Source: Pararge aegeria (lineage: Eukaryota > Arthropoda > Insecta > Lepidoptera > Nymphalidae). Taken from it: a stretch of 64,000 bases of DNA. Position 1 is the first letter of the stretch; each line of letters opens with the position of its first letter. Positions 13,674-25,145 of this stretch are shown piece after piece. The stretch spans positions 12,834,001-12,898,000 of the forward strand of contig NC_053184.1 in assembly GCF_905163445.1 (NCBI RefSeq). The letters are read 5' to 3'. Below the pieces are notes generated by a model. The model made no database searches and was not told the origin of the DNA. It worked only from the letters and a program-made list of their open reading frames with translations. The position numbers and the translations under genes were made by a program.

Positions 13674-14834
13674 AGGCTTTAAAATAAAAGCATAAACGTA
13701 TAGTAAAGCTATACGTTGTACGAGTTCACATCTAAACGTATCGTAAATACTTACCGGGGTTCTTTTTTTATTTAAACTTTATGAAATTGTTTGTTACGTC
13801 GAAAGTTTCCTTATGAAATTGAGATAACAATCTCGTCATAGACGATTTGTATGAGAGTAATTTGCCTCCCTCGGGAAAACTTTCTTACAGTTGACACGCT
13901 CCTCATACTATAAAAGTTTTGATTCGTGTTCTTTTTCACAGAAAAAAGAATCTCAATTTTTATTTAACTTCACCAGATAGTATTTTATTTGATGAAGAAG
14001 GCATACTTAAAAATGCAATTTAAAATTTAGCATATACTGACTTGAGGTGCGAATATCTTTTAAACAAGATGTTCAAAATTTGATTCCAGATTGGAAAACT
14101 ATATTTCGTTAGTCATCGGAACTCTTTATTTAGTCTGATATGAAGCTATGACTGCGTGATATTTAGAACTGCCATACTTACTTAAGATTAGAAACTATGA
14201 TGTTATTTATTTATGTAAAATAAGCCCAATGCCTAGCTTAATCATGAGTCTCAGCATCGGTCCAAAACACATCGTATACAAATCCACAGACACATTTCAA
14301 ACGTGACCAAGCATAAAAATAAAATAAGTGGGTTTGTACCTCGCTACATCCAATAAAGTGATTTCAGCCAAAGGAAGCAAGAAGATAACCTACTTACTGA
14401 TCCGGCGTATTCTATTTGCCTGTAATAATCGCGATGACAATCTGATATTACATAAAAGATTTGCCCTCTTTTCGATCGAAATGCGATTTTCTCCCTTCAC
14501 AGCTATTGCCGGGTCGTCTCGAACTTTTTTCTCTATTGAAAGGAGCGGTACTACTATTAGAAAATTTTGAATGTATTCGAATGAATAAGAAATTTTGACG
14601 CCACGAGCGCGCCGCGTTGAAGAGTTCTGTGCGGGGGAAAGTATTTTACGCGGATGGTTGTATCAAAAATTGGTACAAAATTAAAGATAAAGAGAGTAAG
14701 AGATATGAGTATCGAAATCTGAACTAGACTGCAACCGTTCCGTCAAGAGAGTAATAACATGTCTAAAAATAACAAAAAGTCTGAGATTTGGCCTACGACT
14801 ACAAACCTCACGAGTAACATATCTTGACATAAAA
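13674..14834. other. No gene seen
   Basis: An 80-codon frame at 14328-14570 is not recognised and shows no splice context. Confidence 0.55.
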
Positions 14835-14995
14835 TATACTTATATTAAAAATGCGAAAATGTGTTTGTTTGTATACGCCCTAATTAACCAATCGACTTGA
14901 TTATTGGCATAAGTGGACTTACTTGAAAGGACGGAGAGTCCTTTTTATCCCGGAAAAATAAACGGTTCCAATGGGCATATCACAAACCATATTAA
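14835..14995 (-). repeat. RTE-like repeat tail
   Basis: AAAAATGCGAAAATGTGTTTG, GACGGAGAGTCCTTTTTATC and CCGGAAAAATAAACGGTTCC, typical of the reverse strand of the same repeat class. Confidence 0.45.
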
Positions 14996-15239
14996 ACGCT
15001 TAATATAAAACAAAGTAAGTACAAGTTTTATTACAGAGGTAAAATCACTAATAACAAAGCAAGCATGACATCGAATTATCTTAAAGTGATATCAAACTAA
15101 TAATAGATTTCGGGTCCTTCAACAAACAACCCCATAACGCTATGCTAATACAAGCACATATTCAATAGTACGTTAACATTATTCAAACACAACTAGGCCT
15201 AAAGGTTTCGGCTATTATAGTTGCGTCACGTAAGTAGAC

Positions 15240-15480
15240 GACAATTTGGGGAGATAACGTTAAAGTGAGCGAATTGGGTAGAAGCGCGACGCGACCGCGG
15301 CGTGGGGCGTTTGTAGCATTAGCCTCGGGAATAAGTTTGTTCATTACGTAGGGAACAATGCAGGTAGGCTCGACGGCTGTGGAGGAAACGTGCGCCGACG
15401 CCGCGACAAAAGCCCGCCCGCCTTATCACGCCGGAACGCGTCGCCTGCCGCCGCACGCCGCCCGCCGCAACATCCACTTG
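15240..15480. promoter_or_regulatory. CpG-rich island
   Basis: Strong contrast with its AT-rich surroundings: many CG dinucleotides (GCGCGACGCGACCGCGGCGT, CCTGCCGCCGCACGCCGCCC). No long ORF on either strand. It could be a promoter or a first exon of an unseen gene. Confidence 0.35.
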
Positions 15481-15664
15481 ACGTATGAGAATTGAATAAA
15501 TGGGAAAACTTTTAGCGGCCTCTATGGATGCAAGAACAATTGGTCATCAGTTCTGCGAGAAAATACTTAAACATACCTTTAATGTGTTTTTTATCGCGTA
15601 AAAAGGAAACCTAGAAAGCTGCGATGCATTACTAGGCATTATTAGTAACCAATTTGAAAGTGAC

Positions 15665-15985
15665 GTGGCTATTTTTTTTTAATCTAGTACAAGTTAGCTC
15701 TTGACTGCAATCTCACCTGGTGGTAAGTGATGATGCAGTCTATAATGGTAGCGGGTTAACCTTTTAGAGAGTATAGTCAAACCGATAAGGATCGGTTTCT
15801 ACGTGTTATCGCACCGGAACACGAAATCACTTAGCGGGTGGTAACTAGCCACGGTCAGAGCCTCCTACAAGACCAGACCAGAGAATAGTCAATACCAAAA
15901 TTGCCCCTGGCAAGAGTCGAACCCGTGACCTCCTGCTTTAATTCACAGCGATCAACGTTGCGCCAGCGAGGTCGACAAAAATATA
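15665..15985 (-). mobile_element. tRNA-like SINE family G, antisense
   Basis: Begins with a T-run, CTCACCTGGTGGTAAGTGAT, GCAGTCTATAATGGTAGCGG, and ends with the antisense B-box region GAGTCGAACCCGTGACCTCC and GCGCCAGCGAGGTCG. Confidence 0.6.
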
Positions 15986-16155
15986 TCACTATAAAAGGCT
16001 CTATCCTGTCAATTAACAGCCCAAACGGTATTATTGAGCTTTGCCCGTAGCTTGTTATTTGGCGAAGGTAGCATAGGCATCGCAGGAAAATTTTTTAATC
16101 TCACGGAATATCAAAAATATTCCGTCGACGAAATTGCGAGAGCACGAAACAGGGT

Positions 16156-16226
16156 GACACTTTGTATCCTACAAAGTGTCTGTCCATAAACAGAGCAACA
16201 CGTTGGGTGTTCCTTGCTCTGTTTAT
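16156..16226. repeat. Two adjacent hairpins
   Basis: GACACTTTGTA (16156-16166) pairs with 16170-16180, loop TCC. ATAAACAGAGCAA (16186-16198) pairs with 16214-16226, loop 15 nt. Confidence 0.6.
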
Positions 16227-16361
16227 AGGCGATGGTTTTTCCGCGTTGGTCCATCATATTAACAAAATAAATTAAATGTACATATAAATAAACATGTCAG
16301 GGAACTAAGTAGATGGCGCTTCGAAGTTTCAGATATGCCTCTTACAAAAGTTATTCTAATT

Positions 16362-16430
16362 CAAAATTCAAATTTAAAAATGTTTTATTCATGTAAACCT
16401 TATTAGAGGCACTTATGAAGCGTTCATTCA
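16362..16430 (-). mobile_element. LINE 3' tail, antisense
   Basis: AATTCAAAATTCAAATT, then CATGTAAACCTTATTAGAGG and CACTTATGAAGCGTTCA: a reverse-complement relative of the tail at 44985-45037. Confidence 0.4.
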
Positions 16431-16799
16431 TTTAACATTTTACACTAATGTTAGTGATGGCGATAACTGAAACTGAATTCGTTAACTTAAAACTAAAGCT
16501 ACGAGGGTTCCAAACGCGCCCTGGTCTAAGAGCCCACAACAAACTTAGCCAGGTCTTTTTTGTTATCACCATCTCAGTTAGAGCAGTTCATACCCAAGCT
16601 TTTTTACCATACATGTACGTGTGTATGTGACGCATAAGATACATCACACATTATCGTAGTTTAAATAATAATCATTAAATATAAGTTAAATAAACTGTGA
16701 GCGGGGGCCTTAACGTACTCTCCAAGCCACAGGTGTCCAACATACAATTTCAGGTTGTTACTGATATTTTAAAATATAAAACAGAGTCATTTTTTACAT

Positions 16800-18125
16800 C
16801 ATGTTCCAAAAATTATATTGATACAACCCAAGGCATTTGATACAGTTTCTACGCCTCTTCTGCTACGAAAACTAGAAAATATAGGAATACGTGGCACACA
16901 GCACAAACTGTTTGAAGATTATCTTAGTGATAGATCCCAAATAGTTAGAATAGGTGAACATCTTAGCGACCCACTACCAATTAAACATGGAGTTCCACAA
17001 GGTAGTGTTTTTGGACCAACTCTCTTCCTTAGTTACAATGACATTTGTAACACTAACCTAGCTAATGGTCAAGTCTTTTCATTTGCTGATGATACAGCCC
17101 TAGTTATTAGAGGAGAGAGTTGGGACCGAACCTTCTGCTACGCTCAACAGGGACTTAACACAATTTCTAAACTGTTGGGTCTGAATCTTCTTAGTTTAAA
17201 CACAAGTAAATCAAAATATTTAACTTTTTCAATGCGTAATAATACACAACCCTCAAAATTAAACACCTGGGAGTCCTGTTAGATAAACACCTTTCTTTTG
17301 TGCCATGTTAATCTTTTAACAACACGTGTTAGAAAACTGACAGCAATTTTTAGAAATATTTGTCATATATCTTATCCCAAAATGTTGAAGGTAATGTAAT
17401 CAGCACTCTGTCAGTCTGTTTTATCTTACTGCATTGAAACGTGGGGAGGGACCTAAAAAACAAAATTATTATCTTTGGACAGAGCACAACGTGCAGTTTT
17501 AAAGGTTATGTACAGCTTGCCGATACACTCTCTCACATTAAATTTATATGCTAAAGCCCAAGTCCTTACAGTCCGGCAACTGTACATCTTACGTGTTATA
17601 TTGAAACAACACTGCTCCTTAGAGCAAATTGTCCCTGACCGTCGTACTAAACGATGCAATTTTAGGATATATAATACTCCACGTTTTCGAACTGTGTATG
17701 CACAGAAATTTAAGTGCTATTTAGGTAAGACTCTACACAACAAATTAAATAAAACGCTTTCCATACATAAAATGAATAAATTTAATTGCAAAAAAAAAGG
17801 TCACTAATTATTTACAAAGCTTAAACTATGTTGAAACAGAGGTCTTACTGAAGCGTATTCACTGAATAATTTTGTTGGATTCATATTAAGGCAATCACAC
17901 ACACTCACACACACGCCACAGACACAAATAAAGTAAATTAGCTAATTAAGAATGCACTGATTTTGTTATTTTAGTACTTAATCAATATTAAGTAGGGCAG
18001 GTCGCTGATGCCTGATAGCACAGGGTTACCTAAATTAGGCAGCAGAGACCGTCATACTTTTTGTTTGTGTATTACTAAATGTAATCATGTTGCCACAATA
18101 AATAATTTTTCAATTTTCAATTTTT
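16800..18125 (+). mobile_element. Degraded non-LTR retrotransposon, 5'-truncated
   Basis: The element starts within RT motif A (KAFDTVS), and 3' UTR-like sequence follows the ORF. It ends with CAATAAATAATTTTTCAATT and a short TTTTCAATT repeat near 18125. A SINE begins about 25 bp later. CR1/Jockey-like group by overall similarity of layout; clade not determined. Confidence 0.75.
16818..17860 (+). pseudogene. Broken reverse transcriptase
   Basis: Reads KAFDTVS (motif A), HGVPQGSVFGPTLFL (motif B) and FADDTALV (motif C), then the thumb and C-terminal region (LDRAQRAVLKVMYSLPIHS). Frame changes are needed at about 17262, about 17310 and in the A-run at 17789-17797. Stops lie at 17397-17399 and 17454-17456. 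Non-functional relic. Confidence 0.8.
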
Positions 18126-18149
18126 GTTACTATATTGACGGTATTTTGA

Positions 18150-18440
18150 CGATCGATTGGCGCGGTGGGCAGTGACCATGCTTACTCGCCAAAGGCTGTG
18201 GGTTCGATGTCCAAAACTGGAAAATGTTTGTGTGAAGAAAATGAATGTTTTTCATTGCCTGTGTGGTTATCTGTATGCAATAAGTATTTCTGTACTTTAT
18301 ATTTAGTATTATTCATCCACATTAATCCGTAATCTTAGAGCCCATAACACAAGATTCGCTTACTTTTACGCTAGATGTCGATGTGTGTATGGTCGTAATA
18401 AATTTATATTTATTTATATATTTTATATATTTATTTATTA
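18150..18440 (+). mobile_element. tRNA-derived SINE, family A, full length
   Basis: Head GATTGGCGCGGTGGGCAGTG, a pol III B-box-like GGTTCGATGTC, body (GGAAAATGTTTGTGTGA) and TATTTATTTATA tail. It lies about 25 bp after the end of the LINE at 16800-18125. Confidence 0.75.
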
Positions 18441-18827
18441 CTCTGTCATCATAACTATTAGACGAGCCGTAAGGCCGTAAGACCGTATTCGAAGCTCGCA
18501 TATAATATCTAGTGATTCCTTTTTTTTTCATAAAGAGATGTAGATGAGATATTTTCCTTAGAATATAAATAAACGGGTTAATTTAATTGCCATCCAAGAG
18601 TTGTCTGTAAATTCAATCTTTGAATTTTAAAAGCGAGCGACCTCCTACTTTCCTAAGAAACAGGATACTGAGACGACGGAGCCAGTCATCAAGCAGTTTG
18701 TTTATTAAGCAAGGCCATTTTCTTAAGTAATTAATTGCCCGTTCCAATTCCAAAATTAAAATTAAGTTAATTACCAAAATTAAAATAACTCGTCGTTCTT
18801 TTGCGGAGTTTTCACTTCACAACTGTC

Positions 18828-18975
18828 TTACTAGCTGTTGTCCGCGTTCTTCGTCCGAATTTATTATGGCTTTATATTAATCCCGTGGGAACCGTTTGAT
18901 TTCCTGGAATAAAAAGTAGCCTATGTATGTAAGAATGACAAACAAACAAACACACTTTCACGTTTATAATTATAT
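18828..18975 (+). repeat. RTE-like repeat tail
   Basis: ACTAGCTGTTGTCCGCGTTC, CCCGTGGGAACCGTTTGAT, AAAAGTAGCCTATGTATG and a CAAACAAACAAACACACTTTC end. Confidence 0.55.
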
Positions 18976-19574
18976 CTTATGTTTGTTATGTCCTAGGAAC
19001 TGCCGCGTTGGTCTGGTGGCTAGAACGAGCTTCATTGTCAGTTATAATATTTAACATAATGTTATAGTAATCGTTAAAGCGTACCAACCTGCAGTGGAGC
19101 AACGGGTCGAGGATATGCTACGAACCCAGGTCGCCAATGAGACAGGTGCAATGGTACTTTATAGGGGGAGGGGTGACTACATTTTAACCGTAGTAAAAAT
19201 GTACAGCCCTTGTAGGACAAGTCGTCAAAACTTACGACACGAAATGGATTTAAATGTCATAGAAAAGTCTTACTGCCGTTATACATTTATATCACATATC
19301 ATCTTTTTTAAAAGTACAATATTTAGAAATATAATATATATATATTAATTATATAATTGTTTATAATATATATTTTTGCTAAGAAGTGCAATATTATATG
19401 TATCTATATATTTTGAAATTTGCAAGCCTGCTAATTCTGTTTGAAATATGCAATACATGCAGATATTGACATAACTTAATGACATAATTTAAAAGTACTC
19501 GTACATTATGCATAAAGTACGGTTACATTGAATTTTACAGTCGACACGGTATTTTGCGAGCGCAATAAAGAAGC

Positions 19575-19890
19575 CGAGAGTGTAATAAGTAATGTACCAT
19601 ACGCGTTTCATACGAAGATTTTTATCACATTTGCAAGGAAAAAACACTTAGCAGCTTAAACAGCCGCACTAAACCTCTTTGTTGGTTAAAAATAGAATCT
19701 TTAGTACCCGGCTAAATTGAATATTGTCCATTTTCAGACATATAACTTGCAGTAAGGTACAAACTTAACTTAATCGGGATATCAGAAATAAAACACAAGT
19801 AAGGTAGTTTAAAATAAAACATGCGTGTCTATTATCTAATATCTTGGACTATGGGCCTTTTATCGATGTAATTAGGTCCACGTTACGAGC
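19575..19890. repeat. Diverged repeat, copy 1
   Basis: Shares CATACGCGTTTCATACGA, GCAAGGAAAAAAC, GGTTAAAAATAGAATCT, ACTTGCAGTAAGGTAC and ATCGATGTAATTAGGTCC blocks, in the same order, with 24350-25145. No coding signal. Confidence 0.55.
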
Positions 19891-20447
19891 AAGTGTGATG
19901 AAAAGTTATTTTACAAAAGTTTGTTGTTCTCATTGATTTGTTATATTACTGTGTCAATGTATATATTTTCACGTATGGTTAAAATAAGTGAAGATAAGAT
20001 AGAAGAGAAGATAAATGAAGAAGACACCGCACATAATTCGGGTTTCGAGACGATGAAACCGTAATTATAATTGGTTCGTTGTCGACGAAACCTGCAAAAT
20101 GTGCGGCAAACTCCAAATAGCGCCTGAACTGAAGAGAGGAAGAAAAGAAGCATTGAGACGAAAAAGAAAACTATAGATAACATGAATTTATTTATTTATT
20201 AAGGATTACTAACAATTTTATGTAAGCTTTGTAAAATTGGTTATGATACATACAATTACACACAAGAATTTCAAAATTAAGTGTCATTATAACAAATGGA
20301 TTGCCGAAATTCTTATAAAAATTAAAAGAATTATGTATGGAAAGCGAAGCTTAGAAGCAACCAAATAAATTAATTTTATGAGACAATATAATATATGTAG
20401 AAGTATGTATATTCCTAAACTTGGTTTGTTAATATTTCCACAGAGTT

Positions 20448-20715
20448 AAGAACATACAGAAACCGTGTACACGACTCATATTGAAGCATCAAAAATAACT
20501 TCACTTAAGTATGGTTTTTCGAACAAACGGTCTCACTTCATACCATTTAGCAGTTGACAGTAATTATTTTACGTCTAATGTTGGGAAATGGAATGGGAAA
20601 AAATTTGTGAACTAGCAACATTTGGCGGGTGTAAAGTGAGTCGTGCGCGGGGCTTTTTTACTGTTTTTGGACACAGCACACTACATCAAATATTGGCTGA
20701 ATGAGAATTCTATAT
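20448..20715. mobile_element. MITE family C copy
   Basis: AAGAACATACAGAAACCGTG at the left end, preceded by TT so the flank reads TTAA. Internal GTTGACAGTAATTATTTTAC is shared with 54302-54573. The right end has decayed. Confidence 0.55.
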
Positions 20716-21094
20716 TATTTTCTTAATTTAATGACTATTTTATATAATTTTTTTCTGTGTGTTTTTCACGCTACCGAACCATCCATTGAAATATACAAAC
20801 GAATATCAACCACGGTCCAGTCCATTAGAAGGCGTATAATAACAAGTACACCTAAAAAAATATTTTTACACAATTTTATCTATAAATTCTAACTTTACGA
20901 AATGACAAATACGCTTTAGTTATAGCAATAATGTTAACATTAAAGTAGTCAACAAGTTTGCTTCAACTTTCTAATGTTCAGCGATTTTTTTTTATTTATA
21001 TCCATAAGAACTTTTCACAAAGTATTAGAAAACATAAACAAAAGATGGATGCAATCAGTAAGTCTTTCTCAAGTTCCATCGTGATCAAAGGTAC

Positions 21095-21200
21095 AGTACT
21101 TTAACTGTTAGTGTAGTTCTTCACAGCGAAAAAAACATATTTTAGATAATCTTCACCGTATTTCTGACCGACGCCCGATTTAGTAAAATTTCTCTATAGA
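21095..21200. repeat. Dispersed repeat, copy 1
   Basis: TTAGTGTAGTTCTTCACAGC, GAAAAAAACATATTTTAGAT and CACCGTATTTCTGACCGA match 35975-36085 at about 80 percent by eye. Confidence 0.45.
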
Positions 21201-21799
21201 AAAAACCAAAATTTTGAGTACTTTTTTCAATGTGTATACGAATATTACAAAGAGGAGGAACTTTTGGGTGTTTGCTTGTACCGAATAGGCTTCGAACAGA
21301 CTGGAACGAGTTTAGCCATTTCTTCGCCAAAAGAAAGATAAACTATCAGAAAGTAACAGATTATAATTTATTTTCAAAATGATTGAAGATCCTTCAGAAA
21401 ACTGTATTAATGTTAACCAAAGTAGCGAAATTTTGCCTATAAAATTCATTAACTTGTCGTCAACTATGGATCGCAGCATAGTACTACATAATCTACAATT
21501 TCCTCAATATAGCCTACCAAGCGCAGATTTTTTCATTCGGATTGACAATTCCAGAAATACAAACAAACTGTTAAGTTTTAGTGTACATAGTAAAGATAGC
21601 GATGTAACTTTATAATCGACTAAGTCATAAAATAACTTAATGAAATTCTATGGTAACATAACCTCACTTATGAACCTTTACATAAATTTAAAAAAAAATC
21701 AAAACACATTAGTTATTACATCGAGGCTACTATAATGCATACGGCAATAACATCTCCCGCTAGAAACATTTTTAACTTTAAAAACTAAGTTTGTTGTTG

Positions 21800-22240
21800 T
21801 GTAAAAGAATTTAAGTTTGTTTGTTACACGCAAAAACTACTTAACTGATCCTCATGAAACTTTATACACGTATTCTTGGAAGTGTTAGAAGTAATATGGG
21901 ATACTTTTATCCCGACATTAAGCTCGTTTCCTTTGAGAGAGGGGATGAAAGTGTTTGACGATTTTACACCATAACTCCGACAAACTATAACCGATTTAAA
22001 TAATTATTTTTGTACTATAGTCTATAGAGGTTGTAATATTGTTTAATTTTGCCCAAACTTTGTGAAGATCTGATGAATGTGGTTGGAGATAGAGGACAGA
22101 ACCCTCAGCGGACAGCAGCAAACCCCTAATTTAAGGCTTAGCTGTACTGAATACTTTAATTTTTTTTAGAACTACAACTAAATTGAATGCCGGCTCATAA
22201 AACAAAATCAAACGCAGACGAAGCGGGCTACAGCTAGTTT
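21800..22240 (-). mobile_element. RTE-like retroelement 3' part, antisense
   Basis: Reverse complement of the element at 32400-32968: starts at GTTTGTTACACGCAAAAACT and ends GACGAAGCGGGCTACAGC. Shared internal block: TTTGACGATTTTACACCATA and CATGAAACTTTATACACG. No ORF. Confidence 0.6.
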
Positions 22241-22469
22241 GAAATAAATGAATAGAGAATTCTAAGCCTAAAGTAAGATATAGAATAGGAGTGCATGTTT
22301 CACAATGTTAAAAATTCCTCGCAAAAAAGGTTTGATAGGGCATAAAATAGTTTGTAGATTTATCCTCATTCTCACGGTCATCATAACTTGGTATTTTTTT
22401 TTTAGGTTGAATTACGTATTTTATAGATAGTTTAGTAAATTTCATAAATTTAAAATGCATATAAAAAAT

Positions 22470-22650
22470 TTCGGAACCGACAGGATTTGAACCTGCGACT
22501 CTCGGGCAATCGCGGCCTGTGCGCTTTCACCAATTAAGCAATAGACTGATGTAAAAGGCATATACTAATTTCGGCAGCGACGGTAGGAGAGCCGTAGCTT
22601 AATTTGTGAAAGCGCTCAGGCCGCGATTGCCCGAGAGTGTGTTCTAAGGG
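22470..22650. repeat. Inverted pair of tRNA-like SINE arms
   Basis: 22498-22539 and 22597-22638 are inverted copies, 40 of 42 bases complementary, separated by 57 bp. The left arm carries an antisense B box (GGATTTGAACCTGC). Confidence 0.7.
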
Positions 22651-22787
22651 TAAAAAACGGTTTTTCTCGATTTTCGGCAAAACTAAAAGTCCTATCGAAA
22701 AAAGTCAAATGGCAAAGTTTTATATATAAGTTTTATAGTTTTATATATATAATTATAAGATAATTATAAGATAATTATATATATATA

Positions 22788-22986
22788 TCAGAATCTTTCA
22801 AAAAGGATATTTTTTGCAGTTTTTGCCCGAGATTCGAATTATATATATATATAATTCGAATCTCGGAATCGGCTCCAACGATTTTCGTGAAATTTAGTAT
22901 ACAGGAGGTTTCGGGGGCGATAAATCGATCTAGGATTGGAATCTCGGGCAAAAACTGCAAAAAATATCCTTTTTGAGAGATTCTGA
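22788..22986. repeat. Large nested palindrome
   Basis: 22788-22835 and 22939-22986 are inverted copies with 47 of 48 bases complementary. Inside, 22827-22866 is a perfect 40-bp palindrome centred on a TA run. The two structures share bases 22827-22835, so they cannot both form fully. Confidence 0.8.
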
Positions 22987-23107
22987 TGCGTGTTATGCGT
23001 GAACGGTAAACGTTACGCCAAACGACGGAAGTATGCAGTAAGTATATCGGAATTGTCAGAATTGTTATTTCTTTAAAGTTCTATAAAACAGTCCGCGACA
23101 ACATACG

Positions 23108-23302
23108 AATAAATTCAAATAATTCTAAATTCAAAATTCATTTATAGTAGTATTACAGTAGGCCTAATATAAGCACTTTTGAAACGTCAAGTCAGTCTGT
23201 TTGTAGTGATTCTACCACCGGTTCAGGCAGACTCTACCGAATATTTTTTTAAGTCGGCTCATTCGCGGACGAAGTCGCGCGGGTCCTCTAGTTCCTATTT
23301 AT
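23108..23302. repeat. Dispersed repeat D, diverged, joined to a retroelement end
   Basis: ATTCTAAATTCAAAATTCAT, TAAGCACTTTTGAAACGTCA, CTACCACCGGTTCAGGCAGA. From 23255 it runs into CGGACGAAGTCGCGCGGGTC, the end of an RTE-like repeat. Confidence 0.55.
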
Positions 23303-23689
23303 GAACTCATTTCGTAATATAAAAGAAAACCCTTTTTAAATTTAGTTTCCAATTTCAAACCTTCAAGAATATAGAATTAATATTATATTAACTTACTTTT
23401 TTTGTAAATGAATTTTTATGTCTACGTAAATAAGTTTCATAAGCATAATATTTAAATGCACTTTTGTGACTAACTTCAACAGAAACTTTATCATTTTGTG
23501 ATGGTTGAAAGATGAAATAAAAAGAACGCTCATGTTCGCCGACGTCTGTACTGTATTGTTATTTAAATTAGAGACTGTATTTTAATATCACCTTAATCAT
23601 ATGGTTTTCGCTTTGTTAATATTTTATTGTTAATGATTTCATGAGTTCAAATGAAATCAATTGTGTTTTTATCTCCGTTATGTGGAAGT

Positions 23690-23795
23690 ACCAAAAATAT
23701 AAATTTAAAATGCATATGAAAATTTCGGAACTGGCAGGATCTGAATTGGCATCTTTCCGGCAATCGCTGCCTGAGTGCTGTGGTAATTACTAACT
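23690..23795. repeat. Single arm of the tRNA-like foldback family
   Basis: TTTCGGAACTGGCAGGATCT and CGGCAATCGCTGCCTGAGTG match the 22471-22530 arm with several changes; there is no inverted partner nearby. Confidence 0.45.
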
Positions 23796-24349
23796 TCACT
23801 CTCATTTTTGTTATAGGCATTTACTATGTTCTACTTTTGTTTTATTGGTACCATCCATTTATTGTTGGAGGTGGTCTATTTTTGGTGACACAGTCTATAC
23901 AACTGCAGTTTATTTTGTTAAATCCAATCTGTACCAATATTCTAAATATATTCTAAATAAATAAAAAATTAAGCCACGGTTGTTGTGCCATCGATGGCGA
24001 AATTGATATTTTCTTCAGTGTTATGGCGACGTCTTGTACAAAACATTGCATATTAAATGGAAGCAGGCGTAACTTAGCGCTACGCGAAAAGCAGGACAAT
24101 ATGTAAAAGAAATTATAATTTCTTCAATCTTTATACTCTACAGTTTTCGATCTTATTTTAAAATTGTCCATGTTAAGAAAAGAAACGAATACACATTTTC
24201 TTTTAATTTAAAAAAATTAATTGAAGTGTTTTCCCTACACTTCGATAAAATATCACGTATATACATTTCAAATACCTATTACTATTAATACTCAGTCTTT
24301 GTTGAATAGGTCTCAAAAAAAAAATTTAAGTGCAGTATATTATACAACG

Positions 24350-25145
24350 AGTTACGCGAACGTGAACGCGATCAGAAAGCCGAGAGTTCATACGCGTTTT
24401 GTACGACGATTTTAATCACACTTGCAAGGAAAAAACTGGCTAAAATACGTACTCAGAAAATAACTTACCATTTTTTAGAAAATAACTTACCATTTTTAGG
24501 TTTTCCGCTGTATGAAAGTGACGTAGGCCGCCCTCTAGATTTGGTGGCAACAGGCTGTAACTCGTTGAAAAAACTCGCTGTTACAACTCGCGGTTGTAAC
24601 TCGATTATTAATTTTTGCTCTGCTTTCTAAGATAAACTGGACTTCTTAAGTTATTAATAATCAACCACAAACCAAAAATAATATCAACATATTAATTAAG
24701 GAAAATGGCACGACATTTTTTTTCTCACGCGCGAATGCCAGCATCGTTGGCTGCCTACAGCCTAAGAATATTACAAAATTAAGGGAATATTTTCGTATTG
24801 CTTCATAATAAAAATGTTAATAAAACATATGTTAAACATAACTAGTTATGAATTGTGAATAATTTGAAAATATTAACGTTCATTTATCATACTTGAGAAA
24901 ATACAAAATGTTTGTTCGTTTGGAAATGCGCACTATTTTAGCCGCATAAACCCTCGTCTTGGTTAAAAAAAGAATTTGCACTACCCGGTTATATGAAAAA
25001 TGGTCTATCTTCATACATATTACTTGCAGTGAGGTACAAAATAAACTTAAACGAGACATCATAATTAAAGCATAAGTACGGTAATTTTAAATAAATCAAA
25101 AATAACTTTGATGATGAACCTTATATCGATTTAATAAGGTCCTAA
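24350..25145. repeat. Diverged repeat, copy 2, with an insertion
   Basis: Blocks CATACGCGTTTTGTACGACG, TTGCAAGGAAAAAACTGG, GGTTAAAAAAAGAATTTGC, ACTTGCAGTGAGGTAC and ATCGATTTAATAAGGTCC match copy 1. About 470 bp (roughly 24440-24920) is extra here. Confidence 0.55.
24455..24498. repeat. 22-bp tandem duplication
   Basis: AGAAAATAACTTACCATTTT plus two bases is repeated twice head to tail with one difference at the end. Confidence 0.7.
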
